From: CAVRAZ01 sp963719135
Lineage (GTDB): Bacteria > Pseudomonadota > Gammaproteobacteria > DSM-19610
DNA: 64,000 nt
Reading direction: 5' to 3'
Assembly: GCA_963719135.1 (NCBI GenBank)
Contig: CAVRAZ010000002.1
Coordinates: 62,001-126,000, forward strand
Under the pieces are notes generated by a model. The model did not search any database. It worked only from the letters and a program-made list of their open reading frames with translations, and had not been told where the DNA came from. Position 1 is the first letter of the stretch. Each line of letters begins with the position of its first letter. The translations under genes were made by a program, and so were the position numbers. Of the stretch, positions 16,198 through 25,254 are shown in pieces.

Positions 16198-18454
16198 ATG
16201 CTTGACCAGTCCATGCCGTACGACAATCCCTCCGTCCGGTACAGTACCAGCGCGCATTTCCGGCTGCGCGTTCTGAAGGACCGCGTCACGCGCTCCGCCG
16301 TCGGTGCCGGCGGGATCGGTGTGATCATCGCCATCCTTCTGATATTCGTCTATCTGCTGTACGTGGTGTTTCCTCTGCTGCGGTCTCCGACGATGCAGGC
16401 AAAAGGCGTCTGGCCGCTGCCGGCGGCGGATGAGGCACTTTATCTGGACCTCGACGCGCAGGCCGAGGTCGGCGCGGTCGTGAGCCGGTCCGGCACGGTG
16501 AGTTTCTTCGCCACCGGCGATGGTCACAGGATCGACAGCGTTCAGTTGCCCGTGCAGGGCACGGCGGTGGTCAGTTTCGCGTCGGCGAGTCCAGCTTCGG
16601 GCGTGCTGCCCTGGGTCTCGCCGACGGACGCGCGCTGGTCTTCGCGTTGCACTACCGCGTGACTTACCCGGACGGCAAACGGGTGATCGTGCCTGAGGTG
16701 CAGTATCCGCTCGGCGAAAGCGCGATCGAGGTCGCGCCGGACGGGAGGCCGCTGCAGGCGCTGGCGATCGAGTCGGGCGAAAATACTACGCTGGCCAGCT
16801 GGACGGGCGGCGACAACGTCCATCTGGTCCGTGCGGTCCAGCAGTCCTCGTTCCTCGGCGACGAAAGCGAAACCTCGTTCGAACGCGCCGACGCGACCGG
16901 CACTCTCTCCGAAATCCGTTTCCTGGTGCTCACGCCCGAACAGCCGCATCTCTATATCATCGGCGCGAACGGCGATCTTGCGTGGCTGAACGTCGCGGCG
17001 ATCCAGACACCCAGGCCGATCGAGCGGATTTCGTTGGTCGAGCCCGGGCGTTCGGTTGTCGACGTTCGACTCCTGGCCGGCGGCATGTCGCTGATGGTGC
17101 TCGACGATCAGGGCGTGGTCAGCCAGCGGTTCGCCGTGCGCAACGATACCGGCGACAAGCGCCTGCGCCGGAGTCGCGCGTTCAAACCGGTGGCCGGGGC
17201 CAGGCCGATGGCGCCGGAATACAGCCGTAAGGGCTTCCTGCTCGGAGACAGCAAGGGTAACGTCGCGGTGTTGCACACCAGCAAAGCCACCCGGCTGGCG
17301 CAAGACAAAGTGGGCGATGCGCCGATCCGGTTGCTGAGCATCGCGCCGCGTGCCGACGCGCTGCTGGCGCTGGACGACGCCGGTGAGCTGCACTTGTGGG
17401 AAGTTCATAATCCGCACCCGGAGGTGTCCTGGTCGTCGTTGTGGAGCAAGGTCTGGTACGAAGGTTACGACGAGCCGGCGTATATCTGGCAGTCGTCTGC
17501 GGCCAACAACGAATTCGAGCCCAAGTTCAGCCTGGTGCCGCTGACCTTCGGCACCCTGAAAGCGGCATTTTACGCCATGCTGTTCGCCATCCCTCTGTCG
17601 ATCCTCGGCGCTATCTTCACGGCGTACTTCATGACGGCCAGGATGCGCCAGATCGTCAAGCCGACGGTCGAGATCATGGAGGCGCTGCCCACCGTGATTC
17701 TGGGTTTCCTGGCCGGACTGTGGCTGGCGCCGTTCATCGAGCTGCATCTGCTGGGGGTCTTTCTGCTGCTGCTGTTTCTGCCGGCGGGTTTTCTGCTGGC
17801 TGCGTACGGCTGGCACCGTCTGCCGGAGGGCCTGACCAAGCGGGTGCCCGAGGGCTGGGAAGCGGCGCTGCTGATCCCGGCCATGCTGGTGACCGTCTGG
17901 CTGACGTTCACGCTGGGCCCGGTCCTGGAGACGCCTGGTTCGACAGCAGCCTGTCGGCCTGGCTGACACACCGAATGGGTATCGACTTCGACCAGCGCAA
18001 CTCGCTGGTGGTCGGCATCGCGATGGGATTCGCCGTCATTCCGACGATATTTTCGATTTCCGAGGACGCGATCTTCGGCGTGCCCAAGCGTCTCACCAAC
18101 GGTTCGCTGGCGCTGGGTGCGACGCCCTGGCAGACGCTTGTGCGCGTGGTTCTGCTGACCCCCAGTCCAGGCATCTTCGCCGGCATCATGATGGGGTTCG
18201 GCCGCGCGGTGGGCGAGACCATGATCGTGCTCATGGCGACCGGCAACACGCCGGTCATGGACATGAGCATCTTTCAGGGCATGCGCACCCTGTCGGCCAA
18301 CATCGCCGTGGAGATGCCGGAGTCGGAGGTCGGCAGCACCCATTTCCGGATCCTGTTCCTCGCCGCACTCGTCCTGTTCATGTTCACGTTCGTGTTCAAC
18401 ACCGGCGCTGAGCTGGTTCGGCAGCGGCTGCGGCGGAAATACAGCAGTCTCTAG
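16198..18454 (+). pseudogene. pstC: Phosphate ABC transporter permease PstC, two frameshifts
   Basis: The gene is the long gammaproteobacterial type (about 750 codons): an N-terminal membrane segment, a large extracytoplasmic beta-rich region, then the permease core. Frame 1 covers 16198 to about 16600 (to FASASPASG), frame 3 covers about 16600-17930 (GLADGRALVFALHYRVTYP onward) and frame 2 covers about 17930-18454 (AWFDSSLSAWL to RRKYSSL). Each shift is explained by loss of one base, near 16600 and 17930. The EAA-like loop GALALGATPWQTL-type motif and the GRAVGETMIVLMATGN segment are present in the last frame. No full permease can be made unless the shifts are sequencing errors. Confidence 0.85.
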
Positions 18455-18456
18455 CC

Positions 18457-20122
18457 ATGAGTCGCCGTCTTCCCCAATGGTTCGCGAGCGGAAGCCCCTG
18501 GATCTGGCTCACCGCCGGTGCCGTGTCGATCAGTCTGGTCATGGTGATCGGGCCGCTCGGCCTGATCGCCTGCAACGGTCTGGGGCACTTCTGGCCGGCG
18601 ACGGTTTGGCAGTTCGAGGTCACCACGCCGACCGATGACAGCCGTGTGGTGCTCGGCGAGATCCACGCACCCGAAAGAATCAGCGTCGCACGCCTGCGCG
18701 AAGCCGGCGAAGTCCTGCCCCAGGGACTGGATGGCGAAATCGTGCGTTACCTGATCAAGACCGGCAACCGCGACATCACCGGCCTGGATTTCACCTGGTT
18801 CAACGAACGGCGATCGCGACCGGCGAAAGCCGGCCGATGTGCTGGTGCTGGAACGCCAGGAGTGGGGCAACGTCTACGGGCTTCTGGTGGACGTGCGCGA
18901 AAACGGAAAGACCGTCGGTGAAGGCCTGGAGGCCCGGCTGGAGCTGCAGACCCGCCTGCAGCGCGCGCTGGGCATGCGGCAGCGGATCGCGGATCTGGAA
19001 AAGAACAGGATCGGCGCCATCAACTATCAGCTCGAGAAACTGCGGCTGAGGCAGCGCGGCCTGGAGTTGAAGGATGCGCTCACACCCGACGCGCTCGCCG
19101 ATCTGGACAGGAGCCGGGTGGACCTGCGCGCACAATTCGCCGACCTGCAGCGGGAGGACGGCGAACTGACGCAGGAGATCAACCGCGACAGCATTACCGT
19201 GCGGCTCGTGAGCGGCGGCGAAGTCACCGTCCCGATGGCCAAGATCGTGTGCGTCTACCGCCCCAATTCCATGAATCCGGCGGCCAAGCTACGGTTCTAC
19301 ATGGAGAAGGTCTGGGAATTCGTGTCGGCCGATCCGCGCGAGGCGAACACCGAAGGCGGTATATTCCCGGCGATTTTCGGCACCGTGGCGATGGTGCTGC
19401 TCATGTCCGTTGTAGTGACGCCGTTCGGCGTGGTGGCGGCGGTGTACCTGAATGAATACAGCCACTCAAGGGCTGTTGACGCGCCTGATCCGCATTGCCG
19501 TAAACAATCTCGCGGGCGTGCCCTCGATCGTCTACGGCGTATTCGGTCTCGGGTTCTTCGTGTACTTTCTTGGCGGCAACATCGACCGGCTGTTCTTCCC
19601 CGAGGCCCTGCCGGCGCCGACTTTCGGCACGCCCGGGTGATGTGGGCTTCGCTGACGCTGGCGCTGCTCACCGTGCCGGTGGTGATCGTCGCGGCCGAGG
19701 AGGGACTGGCGCGTATTCCGAGTTCGATTCGCGAGAGCAGTCTGGCGCTCGGAGCCACCAAGGCGGAAACGCTGTGGCGCACGGTGCTGCCGATGGCCAG
19801 CCCGGCCATGATGACCGGGATGATCCTCGCGGTCGCCCGTGCGGCCGGTGAAGTGGCTCCCCTGATGCTGGTCAGTGTCGTCAAGCTGGCCCCGGCGCTG
19901 CCGATCGACGGCAACGCGCCGTTTCTGCACCTGGACCGCAAGTTCATGCACCTGGGTTTCCATATCTACGACGTCGGGTTTCAAAGTCGCAACGTCGAGG
20001 CGGCCAGGCCGCTGGTCTATGCGACCGCGCTGCTGCTGGTAATCGTGATCCTGGTGCTTAATCTCGCGGCGATCGCCATTCGCAACAGGCTGCGGGAACG
20101 GTACCGCGAGCTGGAGCAGTGA
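18457..20122 (+). pseudogene. pstA: Phosphate ABC transporter permease PstA, several frameshifts
   Basis: The N-terminal part (MSRRLPQWFASGSPWIWL to GLDFTWFNE) is in one frame to about 18807. A short bridge at 18808-18835 (TAIATGESRP) is in a second frame, and the sequence resumes as VLVLERQEWGNVYG in a third. At about 19462 the frame changes again for the segment GLLTRLIRIAVNNLAGVPSIVYGVFGLGFF, and at about 19638 it returns for MWASLTLALLTVPVV onward. At least four indels are needed. Known PstA features such as LARIPSSIRESSLALGATKAETLW and RAAGEVAPLMLVS are recognisable. The gene overlaps pstB at its stop. Confidence 0.85.
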
Positions 20123-20952
20123 ATCAGATGGATGTCGAAAACATGTCAACGACTTCGGGGACCTCCGGAGCGACTCTGGCCGAACCGGTTGAAGGTCCTG
20201 AAATTTGCTTGAAAGTCGAGAACTTGAATCTGTATTACGGGTCAGCCCAGGCGCTCAGGAACATCGATCTGACCGTCCCCAAACGCCAAGTGATGGCGTT
20301 CATCGGTCCCAGCGGCTGCGGCAAGTCGACGCTGCTTCGCTGCTTCAACCGTATGAACGATCTGGTCGATACTGTGCGCGTCGACGGCAGGATCCTGCTG
20401 GAAGGCCGCAACATCTTCGACCCCGCGGTCAAGGTCGCGCAGCGCCGTCAGCAGGTCGGGATGGTCTTTCAGAAACCCAACCCGTTTCCCAAGAGCATCT
20501 ACGAAAACGTCGCCTACGGTCTGCGGCTGCAAGGGATCAAGAGTCGGCGCAAACTGGACGAAGTAGTGGAGAAGGCATTGCGCGGCGCGGCGTTGTGGGA
20601 CGTAGTGAAGGACCGGCTGCACGACAACGCCCTGGGCCTGTCGGGCGGTCAGCAGCAGCGTCTGGTGATTGCCCGGGCGATCGCGGTGGAGCCGGAGGTG
20701 CTGCTGCTGGACGAGCCGGCGTCCGCGCTGGATCCGATATCGACATTGAAGATCGAGGAACTGATCTACGAGTTGAAGTCCAAGTACACGATCGTCATCG
20801 TCACCCATAACATGCAGCAGGCGGCGCGCGTTTCCGATTATACTGCCTTCATGTATCTGGGCGACCTGATCGAAGTTGGTGATACCGATACGTTGTTCAC
20901 CAACCCGACGGAGAAGATGACCGAAGACTATATTACCGGCCGTTACGGCTGA
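20119..20952 (+). CDS. pstB: Phosphate ABC transporter ATPase PstB
   Basis: PstB powers phosphate import through PstC and PstA. The 277-residue protein has the Walker A motif GPSGCGKST (63-71), a Q-loop VFQKPNPFP, the signature LSGGQQQR (174-181), the Walker B motif LLLDEP (195-200) and the switch histidine in VTHNMQQA. The DEPASALDP stretch is typical of PstB. The GTG start overlaps the last codon and stop of pstA, showing a single transcript. The gene is intact although both permease genes upstream are broken. Confidence 0.96.
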   Translation: MNQMDVENMSTTSGTSGATLAEPVEGPEICLKVENLNLYYGSAQALRNIDLTVPKRQVMAFIGPSGCGKSTLLRCFNRMNDLVDTVRVDGRILLEGRNIFDPAVKVAQRRQQVGMVFQKPNPFPKSIYENVAYGLRLQGIKSRRKLDEVVEKALRGAALWDVVKDRLHDNALGLSGGQQQRLVIARAIAVEPEVLLLDEPASALDPISTLKIEELIYELKSKYTIVIVTHNMQQAARVSDYTAFMYLGDLIEVGDTDTLFTNPTEKMTEDYITGRYG

Positions 20953-20990
20953 CGAATGTTACCCGAAACAACGGGTGTGAGGTAAAGGAC

Positions 20991-21695
20991 ATGGACAAGC
21001 TGAACATCGGGCACCACATATCGCGCCAGTACAACGAGGCGCTGGAAGACGTGCGCACCAAGGTGCTGTCGATGGGCGGTTTCGTCGAACAGCAGATTCA
21101 CGACGCGGTCAAGGCGATGGTCGAGCAGGATGTCGAGATGGCCCGCACGGTGAGCGAGAACGATCACCGGGTCAACGGCATGGAAGTCGACATCGACGAG
21201 GAGTGCACGCACATCCTGGTCCGGCGCCAGCCCGCCGCCAGCGATCTGCGGCTGGTGACGGCGATCATCAAGACCATCGCCGACCTGGAACGTATCGGCG
21301 ACGAGGCCGCGCGCATCGCGCGCATGACCATGCGTCTGGACGGCGAGCAGCGGGCAGTCAAACTGCTGCCGCGCATCCGCCAGATGGGCCAGAAGGTACG
21401 CGACATGGTTCGCGGCGCGCTGGACGCGTTCGCCCATCTGGATGCCGAGAAGGCGGTCGAGGTCTGGGGCGAGGACCGGGCGGTCGATCAGGAGTACGAG
21501 TCGCTGATGCGCGAACTGATGACGTTCATGATGGAAGACCCGCGCACGATACCGAGCATCATCGACACCGTGTTCTCGATCCGCGCGATCGAGCGCATCG
21601 GCGACCGCGCCACCAACATCTGCGAATACGTGATCTACCTGGTCAAGGGCAAGGACGTACGCCACACGCGAGTCAAGAAGCCCGAGGGCAAGTAA
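20991..21695 (+). CDS. phoU: Phosphate signalling protein PhoU
   Basis: The 234-residue protein is made of two similar three-helix bundles, each with the metal-binding E/DxxxD motif (IADLERIGDEAARIARM and IRAIERIGDRATNICEYVIY). PhoU links the Pst transporter to PhoR and keeps the regulon silent when phosphate is plentiful. It follows pstB after 38 bases, in the standard pstSCAB-phoU order. It is intact. Confidence 0.96.
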   Translation: MDKLNIGHHISRQYNEALEDVRTKVLSMGGFVEQQIHDAVKAMVEQDVEMARTVSENDHRVNGMEVDIDEECTHILVRRQPAASDLRLVTAIIKTIADLERIGDEAARIARMTMRLDGEQRAVKLLPRIRQMGQKVRDMVRGALDAFAHLDAEKAVEVWGEDRAVDQEYESLMRELMTFMMEDPRTIPSIIDTVFSIRAIERIGDRATNICEYVIYLVKGKDVRHTRVKKPEGK

Positions 21696-21701
21696 AGCAA
21701 A

Positions 21702-21919
21702 AAAACCGGGGTCAGAACAGAATGGCACTTACTTAAGCCCAGAACTGCCGTCATCCCGGCGAAGGCCGGGATCCAGAATCTACAATAGTGGTAGTTTTCC
21801 TGGATTCCGGCCTTCGCCGGAATGACGAAACCGCTGAATTCAGAGTTAAGTAAGTGCCATTCGGGTCAGAACACAGTTTTCGCTAATATTAGCGGTAATT
21901 GCGTTCTGACCCCGGTTTT
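21702..21919. repeat. Nested palindromic repeat cluster downstream of phoU
   Basis: Three inverted pairs are stacked. The outer arms are AAAACCGGGGTCAGAAC at 21702-21718 and its exact complement at 21903-21919. The middle arms are AATGGCACTTACTTAA at 21721-21736 and its exact complement at 21846-21861. The inner pair is a REP-like hairpin, GTCATCCCGGCGAAGGCCGG at about 21750 and its complement near 21805-21827. No gene lies inside. The middle unit is 141 bases and looks like a miniature element. Confidence 0.85.
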
Positions 21920-22180
21920 GTCCACGGAGGCGCAGGACGGATGCTTCACCGCGAAGTAAAGAGCGCTATAAGAGCCAGTAAAGCCAGATCGCTGCCGCCT
22001 ATCCGCAGCGTGATCACGTTAGGCAGGTTGCCACGTTGGCCTTGGGAACAGGATAGCTGTCTAGCGGTATCACCGACTTTTCCCAGGCCAAATCCGTATT
22101 TTATTCTTGGTCTTTGTTTCCTTCGCGCGCCTTTGCGGTGACAAGTGCTTCCACCGCGTTTCCCCTGATTCAATAATCAA
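21920..22180. other. Intergenic remainder upstream of the argF stop
   Basis: No supported gene. A segment near 22105-22140 (TTCCTTCGCGCGCCTTTGCGGTGA) resembles the arms of the CACAAAGGACAC repeat family, and 21925-21962 is a weak opposite arm. This may be a degenerate copy of that family. Confidence 0.4.
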
Positions 22181-23083
22181 TCAAGCCAGCAGAAACTCGA
22201 TGAGCGCCTTCTGCGCGTGCAGGCGGTTTTCCGCCTCGTCCCACACGACACTCTGCGGGCCGTCGATGACGTCCGCCGTCACTTCCTCGCCGCGGTGCGC
22301 GGGCAGGCAGTGCATGAACAGCGCGTCTTTGTGCGCGGCGGCCATGACGGTCGCATTGACCTGGTAGGCCGCAAAGGTCTTTTCCCGTTCCGCCTGTTCC
22401 TCTTCCTGGCCCATGCTGGCCCAGACGTCGGTCACGACCAGATCCGCGCCGTCGGCGGCAGTCGCCGGCGCGTCGACCAGGGTCACCCGGTCGCCGGCCG
22501 ACCGCAGGATCGACGCCTGCGGCCGGTAGCCTTTGGGTGCGGCAATGCGCAGACCGAATCCGAACTGGTGTGCGGCGTTGATGTAGGAATGGCACATATT
22601 GTTGCCATCGCCGATGAAGGCGACGGTGGCGCCGCGGATGTCGCCGCGGCGCTCGAACCAGGTCTGCATGTCGGCGAGCAACTGGCAGGGGTGATACAGG
22701 TCCGTCAACGCATTGATGACCGGGGTGCGGGAAAACTCGGCAAAGCGTTCGATCTTTTCGTGCTCGAACGTACGGATCATCACGATATCGACCATGCGCG
22801 ACAGGACGCGCGCGCTGTCCTCGATCGGCTCGCCGCGGCCGAACTGCGTGTCTTTCGGCGAGAGGAACAGGGCGTGACCGCCGAGCTGCGCCATGCCGGC
22901 TTCGAACGACACGCGCGTGCGCGTCGACGATTTCTCGAAGATCATGGCCATGACTTTGCCGATCAGCGGCCGGTACAGGCGGCCTTCGCGCTGCCAGGTC
23001 TTGAGTTCGATGGCGCGCGCCAGCAGGGCGCGCAATTCATCGGGCGAGCAATCGAGCAGTGTGAGAAAGTGCCGCGGCCTCAT
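22181..23083 (-). CDS. argF: Ornithine carbamoyltransferase
   Basis: ArgF joins ornithine and carbamoyl phosphate to make citrulline in arginine synthesis. The 300-residue protein has the carbamoyl-phosphate site FEKSSTRTRVSFE, the HPCQLLADMQT motif, GDGNNMCHSY and DVWASMGQEEE, and the catalytic HCLPAHRGEEVT. It starts inside the last codons of argD (4-base overlap), so argD-argF form one operon. The length is normal and no residue is missing. Confidence 0.97.
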   Translation of the reverse strand: MRPRHFLTLLDCSPDELRALLARAIELKTWQREGRLYRPLIGKVMAMIFEKSSTRTRVSFEAGMAQLGGHALFLSPKDTQFGRGEPIEDSARVLSRMVDIVMIRTFEHEKIERFAEFSRTPVINALTDLYHPCQLLADMQTWFERRGDIRGATVAFIGDGNNMCHSYINAAHQFGFGLRIAAPKGYRPQASILRSAGDRVTLVDAPATAADGADLVVTDVWASMGQEEEQAEREKTFAAYQVNATVMAAAHKDALFMHCLPAHRGEEVTADVIDGPQSVVWDEAENRLHAQKALIEFLLA

Positions 23084-24264
23084 GCGGGCGCACCCGCCAG
23101 GAAATGTCGGATCAACGCACTGACGCTGGCGACGATTTCGTCCGCTTCCTCGCGGGTGACGATCAGCGGCGGCAGCAGGCGCACCACCTGGTTCGACGTG
23201 ACGTTGATCAGCAGTCCATGCTCCAGCGCGTCCTTGACCAGACTGGCGCAGGGCCGGTCCAGCTCGATGCCAAGCATCAGTCCTTTGCCGCGAATGCTGA
23301 CCACGCCGCGGCAGCCGTCGAGCGTCCTGCGGAACCCGGACAGCATGCGCTCGCCGAGCGTCGCCGCCGCGTCGACCAGCTTGTCATGCTCGATGGTGTC
23401 GATCACCGCGTGCGCGGCCGCCGTGACCAGCGGGTTGCCACCGAACGTCGAACCGTGGTTGCCCGGCTGGAACACGTCGGCGGCCGCGCCGCGCGCCAGA
23501 CAGGCGCCGATCGGCACGCCGTTGCCGAGACCTTTCGCCAGCGTCATGACGTCGGGGCGCATCGCGCTGTGCTGATACGCGAACCAGCGTCCGGTGCGGC
23601 CCATGCCGGTCTGCACTTCGTCGAGCATGAGCAGCCAGCCCTGGTCGTCGCACAGTCGGCGCAGCGCCGGCAGGTAGTCGTCGTCGGGAATCTGTATGCC
23701 GCCTTCGCCCGTGATCGGCTCGACCAGTACGGCCACGACGCCAGGGCTGTTGTCGGCGATGTTGCGCAGCGTGTCGATGTCGTTATAGGGCGCGCGCAGA
23801 AAACCCGGCATCAGGGGTTCGAAGCCGGCCTGGATGCGGCGGTTGCCGGTTGCCGTCAGTGTCGCCAGCGTGCGGCCGTGGAAGCTGCCCTCGGTGACGA
23901 TCACCTGCGGGTTGCTGTTGCCTTGCTGATGGCCGTGCAGACGCGCCAGCTTGATCGCGGCCTCGTTGGCTTCCGCGCCGGAGTTGCAGAAGAACGCGCG
24001 GTCCATGCCGGCCACGCCGCACAGGCGTTCGGCCAGCTTGTGCTGGTTTTCGATGCGATAGAGATTCGAGGTGTGCAGCAATTTCCCGGCCTGGTCGCAG
24101 ATCGCCCGTGTGACGGCCGGATGCGCGTGGCCGAGCCCGCACACGGCGATGCCGCTCAGCGCGTCGAGATAGGTCCTGCCCTCGGTGTCGTACAGTCGCG
24201 TGCCCTTGCCGCTGGCGAAGGTCACCGGCAGCGGGCTGTACGTGTTCATGACGTTGTCGGACAT
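23080..24264 (-). CDS. argD: Acetylornithine aminotransferase
   Basis: ArgD is a class III PLP transaminase that makes N-acetylornithine. The 394-residue protein shows FCNSGAEANEAAIKLAR, the PLP contact FHGRTLATLTATGN, the VEPITGEGG strand, LMLDEVQTGMGRTG and the Schiff-base lysine in TLAKGLGNGVPIG. The C-terminal NVTSNQVVRLLPPLIV is standard. It is first in the operon with argF. argG lies 19 kb away, so the arginine genes are dispersed. Confidence 0.96.
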   Translation of the reverse strand: MSDNVMNTYSPLPVTFASGKGTRLYDTEGRTYLDALSGIAVCGLGHAHPAVTRAICDQAGKLLHTSNLYRIENQHKLAERLCGVAGMDRAFFCNSGAEANEAAIKLARLHGHQQGNSNPQVIVTEGSFHGRTLATLTATGNRRIQAGFEPLMPGFLRAPYNDIDTLRNIADNSPGVVAVLVEPITGEGGIQIPDDDYLPALRRLCDDQGWLLMLDEVQTGMGRTGRWFAYQHSAMRPDVMTLAKGLGNGVPIGACLARGAAADVFQPGNHGSTFGGNPLVTAAAHAVIDTIEHDKLVDAAATLGERMLSGFRRTLDGCRGVVSIRGKGLMLGIELDRPCASLVKDALEHGLLINVTSNQVVRLLPPLIVTREEADEIVASVSALIRHFLAGAPA

Positions 24265-24441
24265 GGAATCGCTGCAACCTCAAAAACAAAAGGCAGCTTA
24301 CGGAGACGTTCCCCGGCCGGGCGGGAGGGACTGCGCGGGGCCATGGAATCGCGGGGTAAGCCGCCAGCGAAAACCGGCCATTTTAGACGTGCAGGCAGCA
24401 TTTGTCCAAACCCGGCTGTATGGGCAGCGCGGCAAAATAAA

Positions 24442-24464
24442 AAACCCGGCCGGAGGCCGGGTTT
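24442..24464 (-). terminator. Rho-independent terminator of the PuuD-like gene
   Basis: On the minus strand the sequence forms a ten-base stem AAACCCGGCC/GGCCGGGTTT with a 3-base loop, followed by TTTTATTTT. It lies 24 bases beyond the stop of the minus-strand gene at 24488 and would end its transcript before the argD promoter region. Confidence 0.88.
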
Positions 24465-24487
24465 AGCGGATTGGTCCTGGCGGTCGC

Positions 24488-25090
24488 CTAGAACGGGAGG
24501 CCGTGAGCGTAGCCCGTCATGCACATCAGCATGGGGATGGACAGCAACGTGTTGGTGCGCGACGCCATCAGCGCAACGACCTTGGCCTTTGCGATGGCTT
24601 CAGGGGTGGACTGGACCATACCCAGGATCTTCTTCTGGTTCGGCCAGATCAGTGCCCACACGTTGAACAGCATGATGGTGCCGAACCAGGCACCCATCCC
24701 GATAACGGAAATCGGGGACGCGAACGTGAAATTCTCGAACGTAAATGCGCCGGCCAGAATGCCCATGTGAGCCAACGCTCCGGCGCCGGTCAGCCAGGTA
24801 GCCAACGCGCCCCACCGAAACCAAGCCAGTGCACGCGGAGCGACGTACTTGTTGATGGCCGCCGGGCCGGGGCCACCGCTGTTGGCTTCCGCCAGCGCCG
24901 CGCCAACCGCCGGCACCTGGACGAAGTTGAAATAGTAGAGCAGGCCGATCCAGGTGATGCCGGCCAGCACGTGAAACCACACCGCAATCTCCAGGGGCTG
25001 GACCTGGGAAACACCCAGAATCAGGACGACTATGACCGCGAGGATGAAACCGGAAATAATCGTACCCAGAATGGATTTCAGGGGATTCAT
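24488..25090 (-). CDS. PuuD-like (urate oxidase N-terminal type) membrane protein
   Basis: The 200-residue protein has about five hydrophobic segments: IISGFILAVIVVLILG, WFHVLAGITWIGLLYYFNF, the WGALATWLTGAGALAHM region, FGTIMLFNVWALIWP and a C-terminal segment. The histidine-rich WFHVLAGITWIGLLY is typical of the membrane domain of cytochrome-linked urate hydroxylase PuuD. The C-terminal cytochrome c domain of full PuuD is absent. No urate genes are near, so urate activity is doubtful and a heme-binding membrane role is only a guess. The ATG at 25090 is chosen over an earlier codon because GAGGAG lies six bases before it. Confidence 0.75.
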   Translation of the reverse strand: MNPLKSILGTIISGFILAVIVVLILGVSQVQPLEIAVWFHVLAGITWIGLLYYFNFVQVPAVGAALAEANSGGPGPAAINKYVAPRALAWFRWGALATWLTGAGALAHMGILAGAFTFENFTFASPISVIGMGAWFGTIMLFNVWALIWPNQKKILGMVQSTPEAIAKAKVVALMASRTNTLLSIPMLMCMTGYAHGLPF

Positions 25091-25254
25091 CGAACGCTCC
25101 TCAAATTGACTGTTTGGATTTTTGACGAGGCCGGCGGAAAAGCCGACTAAAATACTCAAGTATGCGGAGGATACGGTACGCCAATCCCGATTGCAATAAC
25201 GGAAAAACGGGGGAACCCTGCCTGTCCGTCATGTGAAATTCATACAATTGTGCC

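Noticed and set aside
16198..20122. Programmed frameshifting as an explanation for the pstC and pstA frame changes
   Set aside because: No slippery heptamer or stimulatory stem was seen at the shift points, and six or more shifts in two adjacent genes make a programmed mechanism implausible.
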